Assembly: GCA_910584845.1 (NCBI GenBank)
Contig: CAJUDH010000034.1
Span: forward strand, 1-10,456
DNA: 10,456 bases
Source of the DNA: an uncultured Lachnospiraceae bacterium
GTDB lineage: Bacteria > Bacillota > Clostridia > Lachnospirales > Lachnospiraceae
Reading direction: 5' to 3'
Part shown: in pieces, positions 1 through 6,862 of the stretch
How the letters are laid out: each line of letters opens with the position of its first letter
Position numbering within the stretch: the first letter of the stretch is position 1
Notes under the pieces: generated by a model
The model's database searches: none
What the model was told of the DNA's origin: nothing
Seen by the model: the letters and a program-made list of their open reading frames with translations, nothing else
Program-made: the position numbers and the translations under genes

Positions 1-58
1 AAAAATATTGTATTCTGGGTGAAGAATGGAAGTGCAAAGAATTGATTATGGAAAATAA

Positions 59-367
59 ATAAATTCCCGTTTGGCTATGGTTAAGCCGGTCACGGCAAGG
101 CAATGTATCCAGCTGCTGCCGATGATTGTGAAGGATAAACCGGAGTTAAAAAATGATATTTATTCGGCACTGCAAAAGGCGGATATATCTTTTTATGAGG
201 ACTGTATGCGGCCGTTAGTTTATAAGGACATTCAAAAGTCGTTGAAAGAGATAAGAAGTTATAGACAGATACAAATTTGGTTTTTAGCGGGAGTAAATCC
301 TGCTGAAAATAGAAAAAGCAAAGATAAAAACGCAACGTGCATCTTTGAGATGTGCCAGAGCCGGTAG
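59..367 (+). pseudogene. C-terminal remnant of a HEAT-repeat-like ("SufBD protein"-annotated) gene
   Basis: The frame is open from 59, just after a stop at 56-58, and the first possible start is TTG at 71. Residues KPVTARQCIQLL, then DKPELKN, then LVYKDIQKSLKEI (about bases 83-250) resemble the C-terminus of small alpha-helical HEAT-like proteins that clostridial genomes often label SufBD protein. There the pattern is VRQC.., then KPEL, then a final MxPLxxKDI helix. Only this last third is present. After KEIR the frame runs on without family resemblance and stops at 365-367, inside the riboswitch, so the native stop also seems lost. I see no Shine-Dalgarno site before 71. Read as a 5'-truncated relic with unknown function. 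The family match is from memory of the motif pattern and is moderately sure. Confidence 0.5.
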
Positions 368-421
368 GTAGCCCGGCCGTCCTGATGGTATCAGGGTAAG
401 TAACCTGCCCTCCTGGGTTGT
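332..421 (+). ncRNA. yjdF-type riboswitch (azaaromatic-sensing leader RNA)
   Basis: This leader lies directly upstream of a yjdF (DUF2992) gene and has the folded architecture expected of the yjdF motif. A closing helix can form between 332-336 (GCAAC) and 417-421 (GTTGT). Hairpin 337-344/348-355 has 8 bp including two G-U pairs. Hairpin 360-364/373-377 is GCCGG/CCGGC, and hairpin 381-386/390-395 is CCTGAT/ATCAGG. The loop segment around 364-369 (GGTAGG) can also pair with CCTGCC at 404-409. Members of this RNA class were reported to bind many azaaromatic compounds and to control yjdF translation. The switch ends 25 nt before the Shine-Dalgarno site at 446-453, which fits translational control. 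The exact 5' boundary is uncertain. Confidence 0.82.
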
Positions 422-460
422 CCGTTCTTTGTTCATAACACATTTAAGGAGGGTTTCGTT

Positions 461-877
461 ATGGACAGAGGAAAGGCAGGTTTGACGGTATTTTTTGAGG
501 GGCCGTTCTGGGTTGGCGTGTTTGAGCGTGTTGAGGACGGGAAACTTTCGGTATGCCGGGTGGTTTTGGGGAGTGAACCCAAGGACTATGAGATTTTGGG
601 GTTTATCCTTAAAAATTATTATGGCTTGAAGTTTAGCCCGGCTGTGAAGGCGGCCGTGAAGGACGGCAGGGTGAACCCGAAGCGGAGGCTAAGGGAGGCC
701 GGGAGGCAAACCCTGCAAGCCGGGCTAGGTACAAGGTCCCAACAGGCGTTACAGTTGCAGAGGAAAGAGAGGAGGACGGAGCGCCGGCAGGCTGGCAAGG
801 AGCAGAAAGAGGCCAGGAAGCAGCGGATGTTTAAGCTGAAACAGCAGAAACGGAAGGAAAAGCACAGGGGCAGATAG
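461..877 (+). CDS. yjdF: YjdF family protein (DUF2992)
   Basis: This is a 138-residue protein starting at ATG 461 behind an excellent Shine-Dalgarno site (AAGGAGGG, 446-453). The N-terminal half is a compact beta-rich domain beginning LTVFFEGPFWVGVFER, the hallmark of the YjdF/DUF2992 family. From about residue 70 the protein becomes a highly basic, Arg/Lys/Gln-rich helix with KQQKRKEKHRG at the end, as in other family members. The length is normal for the family and the frame is intact. Its biochemical role is not established. The association with an azaaromatic-sensing riboswitch has led to the proposal that it helps cope with toxic aromatic heterocycles. It stands alone as one transcription unit, with the riboswitch before it and a terminator 33 nt after it. 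Confidence 0.9.
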   Translation: MDRGKAGLTVFFEGPFWVGVFERVEDGKLSVCRVVLGSEPKDYEILGFILKNYYGLKFSPAVKAAVKDGRVNPKRRLREAGRQTLQAGLGTRSQQALQLQRKERRTERRQAGKEQKEARKQRMFKLKQQKRKEKHRGR

Positions 878-910
878 GCTTTTAAGTTTCAGGTATAATT
901 GTATCAATGG

Positions 911-939
911 GCATCAGCCAGGAATGGCTGGTGCTTTTT
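911..939 (+). terminator. Rho-independent terminator of yjdF
   Basis: A 10-bp stem (GCATCAGCCA, 911-920, with TGGCTGGTGC, 925-934, one G-U pair) closes a GGAA tetraloop and is followed at once by five T's (935-939). It lies 33 nt after the yjdF stop and should end the yjdF transcript. Confidence 0.9.
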
Positions 940-1186
940 CAAGTAGCTGAAAGTGCTGATAATTTAAACAGAGGGAGAAAATCGGGGGGTTTTGATACGG
1001 AGACGCTAAAGATGAAGGAGCCGGGGATGTTTGTTGAGGGGTATAAGGCAGTGCTGGTTAAGGATACATCTTTTAAGGGGCTTTGGAAGGTATCGTTTAC
1101 ATTAATGGAGTTTAGGAGAAATAACAGATGCTTTTTGGCGGAATATCCTATATAATGGTGGGAAGGAGACGAAAATTGTTATTATG
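940..1186. other. Gap of about 250 bp with no assignable gene
   Basis: A plus-strand frame is open from 907 to 1155, but its first codons lie in the yjdF terminator and it has no ribosome binding site. Its last 50 or so codons, containing MFVEGYKAVLVKDTSFKG, look somewhat protein-like but match no family I recognise, so it could be a relic. A TATAAT at 1151-1156 could be a -10 box for the small gene at 1200, although no convincing -35 sits 16-18 nt upstream of it. Nothing else stands out. Confidence 0.35.
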
Positions 1187-1199
1187 AAAGGAGCACATT

Positions 1200-1397
1200 A
1201 TAGAAGAATTAAAATCTATTATGGAGAAGTTCGTTGTATCGGGATGGGGTTTAATATCTGTTCCGGCACAGCAATGGTTGGACGGAAAATTTGATAGGGA
1301 TGCATTCATATCAACGGTTAAACAGGCAGATAAGGAATGCGGAAGCTGCGGCTGTGAGATGGATCCGCTTTATAAAAGGGCTTTGGAATTGATTTAA
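1200..1397 (+). CDS. Small Cys-rich hypothetical protein; expected start codon reads ATA
   Basis: The reading frame encodes 65 residues, IEELKSIMEK through CGSCGCEMDPLYKRALELI, ending at TAA 1395-1397. A good Shine-Dalgarno site (AAAGGAG, 1187-1193) sits 6 nt before ATA 1200, just where an ATG would be expected. An in-frame TGA at 1185-1187 rules out a longer start, and the first in-frame ATG is at 1221 with no ribosome binding site. The CGSCGCE motif (residues 48-54) could bind a metal or form disulfides. I recall similar small proteins with a C-G-S-C-G-C-x-x-D-P-L-Y-K ending in clostridia, but I know no function for them. Either translation starts at the rare ATA (or ATT 1197), or a G-to-A change at the start has silenced an otherwise intact gene. 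Confidence 0.6.
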   Translation: MEELKSIMEKFVVSGWGLISVPAQQWLDGKFDRDAFISTVKQADKECGSCGCEMDPLYKRALELI

Positions 1398-1472
1398 AAG
1401 TATTTTCAATTCATTTTTTGTTGAAGATAGTGGGCCTTTGGCGGATAAGACAGAGGAAAGAGGTGGCGTGTG

Positions 1473-2036
1473 ATGAGCGATATAATGGAATTTGGGAGCA
1501 GAGATGAATTTAGAAAATGGCTCTATGATAATTGCCTTTCAAGTGCCGGTATTTGGATTTTGTTTGGCAAGGCTGGCGGACCGAAAACAATTAAAGCGGG
1601 AGAAGCGCTGGAAGAAGCGCTCTGCTTTGGATGGATTGACGGTCAGATGGAAAAGATTGACGACAAAACCTATAAAAAGTATTTTTCGATGCGTAGGGAA
1701 AAAAGCAAGTGGTCGGACAAAAACAAGGAATTAGCCAAAAGGCTTGAAGTGCAGGGCCGTATGACGGATTATGGCAGAAAGAAAATAGCAGATGCCAAAA
1801 AGAACGGACAATGGGATGCGGTAAATCCGCTGGCAGTTATTACAGAAGAGCAGATAGCGCGGCTTTCTGCGATATTGGAAAGCTATGAACCTGCCTACAC
1901 AAATTTTCAGGCGATGTCCTTATCCGTGAAGAAGACTTATACACGGGCGTTTTTTGATGCAAAGACAGACGCCGGACGGGAAAAGCGGATTGCGTGGATG
2001 GTGGATAGACTTAATAAAAATCTAAAACCCATGTAA
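1473..2036 (+). CDS. YdeI/OmpD-associated family protein
   Basis: This is a 187-residue protein. ATG 1473 is chosen because AGGTGG at 1461-1466 lies 6 nt upstream; a GTG at 1470 directly precedes it in frame. The family signature is clear: EALCFGWIDGQ (about residues 48-58), then the basic segment YFSMRREKSKWSDKNKE (70-86), then a G-R-M helix (96-98) and a C-terminal bundle with FQAMSLSVKKTY. These are the features of Bacillus YdeI-like proteins with the OmdA-type C-terminal domain, and the length is typical. They are soluble cytoplasmic proteins of unknown activity, sometimes annotated as bacteriocin-protection proteins, a label with little support here. The gene follows the small Cys-rich gene by 75 nt. 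I see no strong terminator after it. Confidence 0.85.
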   Translation: MSDIMEFGSRDEFRKWLYDNCLSSAGIWILFGKAGGPKTIKAGEALEEALCFGWIDGQMEKIDDKTYKKYFSMRREKSKWSDKNKELAKRLEVQGRMTDYGRKKIADAKKNGQWDAVNPLAVITEEQIARLSAILESYEPAYTNFQAMSLSVKKTYTRAFFDAKTDAGREKRIAWMVDRLNKNLKPM

Positions 2037-2151
2037 CCAGTACATGTGTTTATGATAAAAAGTATTTTGAAAAATTCTTTTTTAAGGAAATTATGATTGT
2101 TTTTAGGAAGGGCATCCGTCTGAAAAGGCTGGTGTTTTTGCGTGGGAGGCA

Positions 2152-2502
2152 ATGTTTTCATATATCCGATAAGTGAGGCGTTCCTGCGGGCGGTGTAGGA
2201 GAATACCCGGAGGTATGATTGGACGGGAAAGACCAGGAGGCAGTTGTGTGGGAATATCCTGAATAATTTGTCTATGGTGAATTATGTGCCTTTTGATTCC
2301 AGCACCATAGGGAACCCGGCTTTGGATCTGGGGGACGTGCTGACTTTTTCGGGAGGGCAGGTGGACGGGGCGCAGATGACCTGTATCACGCCTTTCCGGT
2401 ATACATCGGAGGGGGCAGGGCCTGAAATGTGTGGGGAAGAACCCGCGGCTGGCACAGGCGAAGCCTAAGAATGACAAGAATATTTCCAGGCTTTTGAACC
2501 CC
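2152..2502 (+). pseudogene. Degenerate prophage tail/minor structural protein
   Basis: Pieces of one phage gene can be followed across frames. Near ATG 2152 (GGGAGG just upstream) the frame 2163 onward reads YPISEAFLRAV, an amber codon at 2196-2198 where Q is expected, then ENTRRYDWTGK, the usual N-terminus of a minor tail protein of Lachnospiraceae prophages. The same frame later gives NYVPFDSSTIGNPALDLGDV and GGQVDGAQMTCITPFRY (about 2280-2405). After a G-rich run near 2408-2415 the reading moves to the next frame, which continues LKCVGKNPRLAQAK and KNDKNISRLLN to about 2499. A large internal part is missing between the N-terminal piece and NYVPF. It cannot make a functional protein. The family name rests on remembered motif order. 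Confidence 0.65.
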
Positions 2503-2790
2503 TTAAAAAAGGAACAAGAGATACAGAAAGACCTTGACGACGGGATAGGCACAATCAGAAAGAGAATGACCGTCTGCGAGCTTTACACGAAGCGGAACCG
2601 CCACCGGGGGAATGTAAGGCATAACACCACAAAAGGGCGCGAACGGCTGATGGAGCTGCTGGAAGCGGATAAACTTGGTTTCTGCCCCATTGGCAGTATG
2701 AAGCTGTTCGACGCGAAAGAATAGGCGTTGCGCATGAAAGAAAAGGGAATTTCTACAAGATTCATAAGCAACGGCAAGGATGATGTGTAA
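2503..2790 (+). pseudogene. Fragment of Tn916/Tn1549-type tyrosine integrase (N-terminal half)
   Basis: The frame continuing from the phage relic changes character at about 2503. It reads KKEQEIQKDLDDGI, MTVCELYTKRNRHRGNVRHN, GRERLMELLEADKLG and KLFDAKE, which matches the arm-binding/SAM-like N-terminal region of integrases from Tn916/Tn1549-like conjugative elements. An amber codon (TAG, 2722-2724) stands where these proteins have Trp in DAKEW, and the frame then continues ALRMKEKGIS before degenerating and stopping at 2788-2790. The catalytic domain with the R-H-R-Y residues is absent. It is therefore a dead fragment joined to phage-derived sequence, marking a former mobile element insertion or recombination. 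Confidence 0.72.
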
Positions 2791-2823
2791 ACGGATACGG
2801 AAGCTAAAAACTTTGTCCGGCAG

Positions 2824-2857
2824 GGCAGGAGATAGCTACACGTTATTCCTGCCTTTT
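2824..2857 (+). terminator. Probable Rho-independent terminator
   Basis: GGCAGGA (2824-2830) pairs with TCCTGCC (2847-2853) across a 16-nt loop and is followed by TTTT (2854-2857). It lies after the integrase relic and before the beta-lactamase gene, so it probably ended the former mobile-element transcript. Confidence 0.5.
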
Positions 2858-3010
2858 AAACCAAAATATATTGTTATCATAATAATTATAAAAACCGTTT
2901 TTGTTAATGATTATCCACATTTTATTTCTCAAATATCCTGCTTAAGAAAAGATAAACAAACAAGAAATGCAAATAAAAAGAAAGAATATCTGAAGAAAAT
3001 AAAAGAAAAT

Positions 3011-4003
3011 ATGAAAAAGAAAAGTGATTATTTAAAAGTGGCATATTGGGTATTTCTATGTGTATTTATTTTAACAGGATGCCAAAATAATTACAATGTA
3101 GAAGAAAATATTTTTATAGAAAATGAAAGAGAAGAACTAGAAGATGAGAAAATAGGGGAACCGAAAGCGGAATTAGACAGTGTTCCCATAGAGGCAGATA
3201 GTGAAGATCCGACTGAGGATATACCGATAAAACCGGAGGTTGTTGACGCAGATTGGTCGGAATATTTTCATGGGATAAATGGAACCGCAGTCATATATGA
3301 TGTGGCTCACAGACGGTATACCATGTATAATAGCGATCTAGCATTGACGAGAAGATCACCATGTTCCACATTCAAGATCATCTCTTCCCTGATTGCTCTG
3401 GAAAACGGAATCCTTGAGCCGGAGGATTCTACACGAACATGGAGCGGTGAAATATTCTGGAATGAGGATTGGAATCGAGATATTGATTTTACGGAAGCAT
3501 TTCGGGCTTCTTGTGTATGGTATTACAGGCAAGTCATAGATGATATTGGAAAAGATATGATGAAAAAGGAGTTGAATAAACTTCACTATGGCAATTGTGA
3601 TATTTCTGATTGGGACGGGCAATTGAATACTAACAATAATCATCGGGCATTGACCGGTTTTTGGATTGAATCGTCTTTAATGATTTCACCAAAAGAGCAA
3701 GTGGAGGTATTGGAACGTATTTTTGGCGAAAACTCAGATTATTCAAAAGAAACACAGAATGAATTAAAGCAGGTTATGTTGGTTTCAGGACAAAACAAAG
3801 CTGACATTTTGATATATGGAAAAACCGGAATGGGAAAAGCGGAGGGTGTTGTTGTTGATGCATGGTTTACAGGATTTGCGGAAGGTGCAAAAGGGAATAT
3901 ATACTTTTGTGTGCATCTTGGAAAAACCGACGGTAAGAATATATCTGGCTCGTCGGCAAGGGAAATAGCAATTGAGATTGTGTCAGATTTTCTTTCCCGA
4001 TAA
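3011..4003 (+). CDS. Class D beta-lactamase, lipoprotein
   Basis: This is a 330-residue protein. ATG 3011 is chosen because it directly begins a lipoprotein signal: MKKK, a hydrophobic stretch, then the lipobox LTGC with C24. Residues 25-80 are an acidic spacer. All class D landmarks follow in order: S119-T-F-K122 (acylated Ser and the Lys that is usually carboxylated), S167-C-V169, Y193-G-N195, W218 in a FWIESSLMISPKEQVEVL-like stretch, and K271-T-G273. It should hydrolyse beta-lactams at the outer face of the membrane, like clostridial class D enzymes. BlaR1-type sensors share this fold, but the metalloprotease and multi-pass parts of BlaR1 are absent. The Shine-Dalgarno site is weak (purine-rich, AAAGAAAAT). 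No blaI/blaR1 lies beside it. The frame is open upstream to 2780, but that part reads through the terminator and is not gene-like. Confidence 0.85.
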   Translation: MKKKSDYLKVAYWVFLCVFILTGCQNNYNVEENIFIENEREELEDEKIGEPKAELDSVPIEADSEDPTEDIPIKPEVVDADWSEYFHGINGTAVIYDVAHRRYTMYNSDLALTRRSPCSTFKIISSLIALENGILEPEDSTRTWSGEIFWNEDWNRDIDFTEAFRASCVWYYRQVIDDIGKDMMKKELNKLHYGNCDISDWDGQLNTNNNHRALTGFWIESSLMISPKEQVEVLERIFGENSDYSKETQNELKQVMLVSGQNKADILIYGKTGMGKAEGVVVDAWFTGFAEGAKGNIYFCVHLGKTDGKNISGSSAREIAIEIVSDFLSR

Positions 4004-4033
4004 TTTTTTCAACAAAGCAAGGCTATATGATAT

Positions 4034-4217
4034 ATCAAAATGTTGTACTGTACGCGAGAATAGATTTTATTATATACATTCTATCTAAACCAATATTGTA
4101 CCGTTTGTGTTTTATTCTATAATTATTTTGGTAAAAGATAAGGATGTATATAGAATATATCCATGATTATAGGGGAAATAGAAATGGGTATTTTGCAGTA
4201 CAGTATTCCATTTTGAT
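4034..4217. repeat. 184-bp AT-rich segment with imperfect 20-bp terminal inverted repeats
   Basis: The left end 4034-4053 fits ATCAAAATGNNNTACTGTAC. The right end 4198-4217 is its inverse complement, differing only at the three N positions (17 of 20 match). The interior is AT-rich and non-coding. No clear target-site duplication is visible in the flanks. It could be a small non-autonomous element (MITE-like) or a pair of regulatory sites downstream of the beta-lactamase gene. Confidence 0.45.
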
Positions 4218-4302
4218 GAACAAATAGTATGAAAAATTCATATTAACTTTAAGAAAAGGATATATAATTCAATAGTAAATTAAAGCTTAAGGAAGATAAC
4301 CT

Positions 4303-4610
4303 ATGAATGATAATAAATCGGCATTTGATTCGAGTGATTATGATGGGAAAATCAAACAAACCTTGCCATATTACGAGCAATTTTATAAACAAATTTAGGA
4401 AAATCTGTTTATTTGGAAAAGTGGAAAAGGTAGCAAATAGAACAAGGAAAAAGTTTTGCAAAAAGCCAGGAACATATTAATCGGTATGGAAAAGATTACT
4501 TTCCGATTTCATTATCAGAGAATATAGAACTAATGCGAAGTTGTGGATTTAAAGCTGTTGAGATATTATGGATTTTAAATATGCAAGTTGGCCTTTGGGG
4601 AATCAAATAG
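4303..4610 (+). pseudogene. SAM-dependent methyltransferase remnant with gutted centre
   Basis: ATG 4303, with a Shine-Dalgarno-like TAAGGA at 4288-4293, begins MNDNKSAFDSSDYDGK and LPYYEQFYKQI, a typical N-terminus of a family of clostridial class I SAM methyltransferases. A stop follows at 4396-4398. From about 4410 another frame carries the family's C-terminus: YLEKWKR, a stop, QIEQGKSF, HINRYGKDYFPISLSENIEL, and NMQVGLWGIK ending at TAG 4608-4610. The whole SAM-binding core with its GxGxG motif is missing, which is more than half of a protein normally around 250 residues. Internal deletion plus a frame change make it non-functional. Confidence 0.7.
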
Positions 4611-4942
4611 CTTCCAATTTATAGAACTATAATCAGAAAAATCGAAGAAATATCTATACATGTAAGACCGCATATAAAAATATGGAACCGAAAAAATATT
4701 TCCTGTTTTTTGCGCTTATATATGATATATTAGAATTATTAGGATTCTGATATATAAAGAAGATAGAAATAAATTTTCTCTTTGTCTTGTTGGATATTTA
4801 CTATCAAAATAAGCCGTATTTGCTAAAACTAATTTTACATATTAGTTTAAATAAATCTCTATCTCAGAAAAATTTTATTTAAATATTATAATAATTCACA
4901 CGGCTATTGCCCACACTATGCTATAGTAAGAAAAATTTAAAG
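4611..4942. other. AT-rich intergenic stretch, nothing recognised
   Basis: About 330 bp of strongly AT-rich DNA lies between the methyltransferase relic and the ABC transporter promoter region. It has stops in all frames and no convincing RNA fold or coding pattern. Confidence 0.5.
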
Positions 4943-4971
4943 TTGACAAATTAGATAGGCTTAGCGATTAC
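4943..4971 (+). promoter_or_regulatory. Possible sigma-A promoter of the ABC transporter operon
   Basis: A perfect TTGACA lies at 4943-4948. The 17-nt spaced -10 position (4966-4971, GATTAC) is a poor match, so the promoter is tentative. It sits 33 nt before the ATPase start. Confidence 0.35.
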
Positions 4972-5003
4972 AGGGGAAAAACATATGGAAAGGAGGGTAG
5001 TGC

Positions 5004-5996
5004 ATGAAAGCTGTAGCGCTTACATGTGTCTCTAAGATATTTCCTGGCGGAAAAAAGGCTATAGATTCGGTCAGTATCCATCTGGATGAAGGAGAAGTTT
5101 TTGGATTTTTGGGGCCGAATGGGGCCGGGAAAACCACGACAGTAAAACTGCTCAATGGAATGCTTACGCCTACAGGAGGAAAATGTCATGTATTTGGTAT
5201 CAACCCGTCTATGGAACCAGAAAAGGTTCATGCCCTTTCTGGCGTCATGACGGAACATGCACAAATGTATGACTCCTTGACAGGGCTGCAAAACCTGGTG
5301 TTTTACGGGGCTGTATTTGGCCTAAGTGCGGCCATAAGCGTAAAAAGGGGAAAGGCACTTCTAAAACAGCTGGAGTTGGAAGATGCTATGGATCAAAAGC
5401 TTACCACTTATTCCACCGGTATGAGGCAGCGCCTTTCCCTGGCCAGGGCGCTGCTTCATGAGCCCAAAATCTTATTTTTGGATGAGCCAACTTCCGGTCT
5501 GGACCCGGAAGGCGCGAGGAACGTCCATGCCATGATACGCAAACTGGCACAAGAAAAAGGGATCACAGTTTTTCTTTGTACCCATCAGCTGCGCTACGCC
5601 CAGGAGATTTGTACCCGTTATGGCCTGATGGATCAGGGCCGTTTGCTGGCAGCAGGAACTTTGGAGGATTTGCGGGGCCAAGCATATTCTCACGGACAGC
5701 CCTCCCTGCAGCCCCCGGAACCCGGCTTGTCCCAGAAGCCTTTACACTACAACACATATCCGGGGATTACCATAAAAATTGAGGCGGACGGCATTCCGGA
5801 GGCGTTTTCTTATAAAAAGGTAGGCTCCATGGCCTTTGAAGTCAAGGCAAGATCCTATGAAGAGATACCGGCAATTGTCCAAAGGATTGTGGAAGCAGGA
5901 AACAAGGTCTATCATGTCTCGTCTAACCAGTTATCTTTGGAAGATATCTATTTCATTTTAACTGAGAACCAGAAAAAGGAGAAAAATGGCTTGTGA
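5004..5996 (+). CDS. ABC transporter ATP-binding protein
   Basis: This 330-residue cytoplasmic ATPase is probably the motor of an ABC-2 type exporter. ATG 5004 follows AAAGGAGGG at 4989-4997. Walker A is GPNGAGKTT (37-45), the signature is STGMRQR (137-143), Walker B is ILFLDE (156-161) followed by the D-loop region PTSGLD, and the H-loop is H194. At the usual Q-loop position the sequence is VMTEHAQMYDSLTG, with Glu at 84 instead of Gln, a change I recall in related exporters of this group. Residues 230-330 form a C-terminal extension ending NQLSLEDIYF, common in antibiotic, bacteriocin or NatA-like exporters. It overlaps the permease gene by 4 nt, so the two are co-translated. The substrate cannot be told from sequence. 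Confidence 0.9.
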   Translation: MKAVALTCVSKIFPGGKKAIDSVSIHLDEGEVFGFLGPNGAGKTTTVKLLNGMLTPTGGKCHVFGINPSMEPEKVHALSGVMTEHAQMYDSLTGLQNLVFYGAVFGLSAAISVKRGKALLKQLELEDAMDQKLTTYSTGMRQRLSLARALLHEPKILFLDEPTSGLDPEGARNVHAMIRKLAQEKGITVFLCTHQLRYAQEICTRYGLMDQGRLLAAGTLEDLRGQAYSHGQPSLQPPEPGLSQKPLHYNTYPGITIKIEADGIPEAFSYKKVGSMAFEVKARSYEEIPAIVQRIVEAGNKVYHVSSNQLSLEDIYFILTENQKKEKNGL

Positions 5997-6781
5997 ATAT
6001 GCCGATGGCTGCTATCATCAAAAAAGATTTAGGAGGAATCACATCCAACAAACGGATGTTTTATACGTTACTCATTGTCCCCATGGTAATGACAGTGGTT
6101 CTGCCCACGGTTTTTATTTTTATTCCATACTTTGTGCCAGAAGAGGAAGAAGGGTTTTTGAAAATGGTAGAAATGCTGCCTCATTTAGAATTGGATGAAA
6201 GTATGCATAAAAGTATTATCCGTATGGTTTTGAATTATATCCTACCGGTATTTTTCCTGATTATCCCTATTATGTCTTCTTCCGTGATGTCTGCTTCCTC
6301 TTTTGTAGGGGAGAAAGAGAAGCGGACACTAGAAACCCTTTTGTACAGCCCATTGCCGCTGAAGCAGATATTCATGGCAAAAGTGGCGGCATCTTTATGG
6401 TTGAGCATGTCGGTATCTGCAATTTCTTTTCTGGTTATGTCCATAGTTTTGGAAGTAGAAACCTTGTTGACAACCGGCAGCTTTATAATGCCAGATGGAA
6501 AATGGCTGATTGTCATGTTATTAGTTTCACCAGCGGTGTCCCTGATCGCCATTACCCTGACAGTCCGGGCATCCGCCAAGGCTAAAAGCGTAGAAGATGC
6601 CCAACAAGGGGCAGTTTTTTTGCTGTTGCCTGTGATATTTTTGGTAGCAGGACAATTTACGGGGATCCTGTTGGTGGATACATGGATCCTGGTTCTTGTG
6701 GGAGGGTTATGTGCTTTATTAGGGCTATGGCTACTTAAAAAGTCTATGGGCAGTTTCCAATATGAAACATTATTAAAATAA
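5993..6781 (+). CDS. ABC-2 type transporter permease
   Basis: This 262-residue integral membrane protein is the partner of the ATPase immediately upstream. GTG 5993 overlaps the upstream stop (GTGA), suggesting translational coupling; AAGGAG at 5976-5981 lies 11 nt before it, and ATG 5999 is an alternative. About six hydrophobic segments are visible, roughly residues 23-48, 79-102, 127-153, 171-192, 207-227 and 229-249. An extracellular acidic loop (PEEEEG) follows the first. The cytoplasmic motif GEKEKRTLETLLYSPLP (106-122) before the third segment is the coupling region typical of ABC-2 and NatB-like permeases. The frame is intact and ends 15 nt before a strong hairpin. With only one permease gene it probably works as a homodimer with two ATPase copies. 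Confidence 0.88.
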   Translation: MNMPMAAIIKKDLGGITSNKRMFYTLLIVPMVMTVVLPTVFIFIPYFVPEEEEGFLKMVEMLPHLELDESMHKSIIRMVLNYILPVFFLIIPIMSSSVMSASSFVGEKEKRTLETLLYSPLPLKQIFMAKVAASLWLSMSVSAISFLVMSIVLEVETLLTTGSFIMPDGKWLIVMLLVSPAVSLIAITLTVRASAKAKSVEDAQQGAVFLLLPVIFLVAGQFTGILLVDTWILVLVGGLCALLGLWLLKKSMGSFQYETLLK

Positions 6782-6796
6782 AAGATAGATTCACAA

Positions 6797-6841
6797 AAAG
6801 GCCGTAAAAATGGGGTTATCCACTCCGTTTTTACGGCCTTT
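6797..6841. terminator. Strong bidirectional Rho-independent terminator
   Basis: A perfect 14-bp inverted repeat (AAAGGCCGTAAAAA, 6797-6810; TTTTTACGGCCTTT, 6828-6841) can be extended by pairing inside the loop (GGGGT/ACTCC). On the plus strand it ends the ABC operon. On the minus strand the arm is followed by a better T-run, so it also suits the minus-strand fragment that stops at 6863. Confidence 0.88.
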
Positions 6842-6862
6842 AATTTTATAAGTACGATTCCT

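Noticed and set aside
907..1155. Plus-strand 82-residue frame
   Set aside because: Its first codons lie within the yjdF terminator hairpin, it has no Shine-Dalgarno site and no family is recognised. It is noted as a possible relic within the gap entry only.
2047..2090. AT-rich hairpin after the YdeI-family gene as a terminator
   Set aside because: The stem is almost all A-T with mismatches, and I could not support it as a terminator.
2780..3010. 77-residue N-terminal extension of the beta-lactamase frame
   Set aside because: It reads through a terminator-like hairpin and AT-rich leader. The lipoprotein signal begins at ATG 3011, which fixes the true start.
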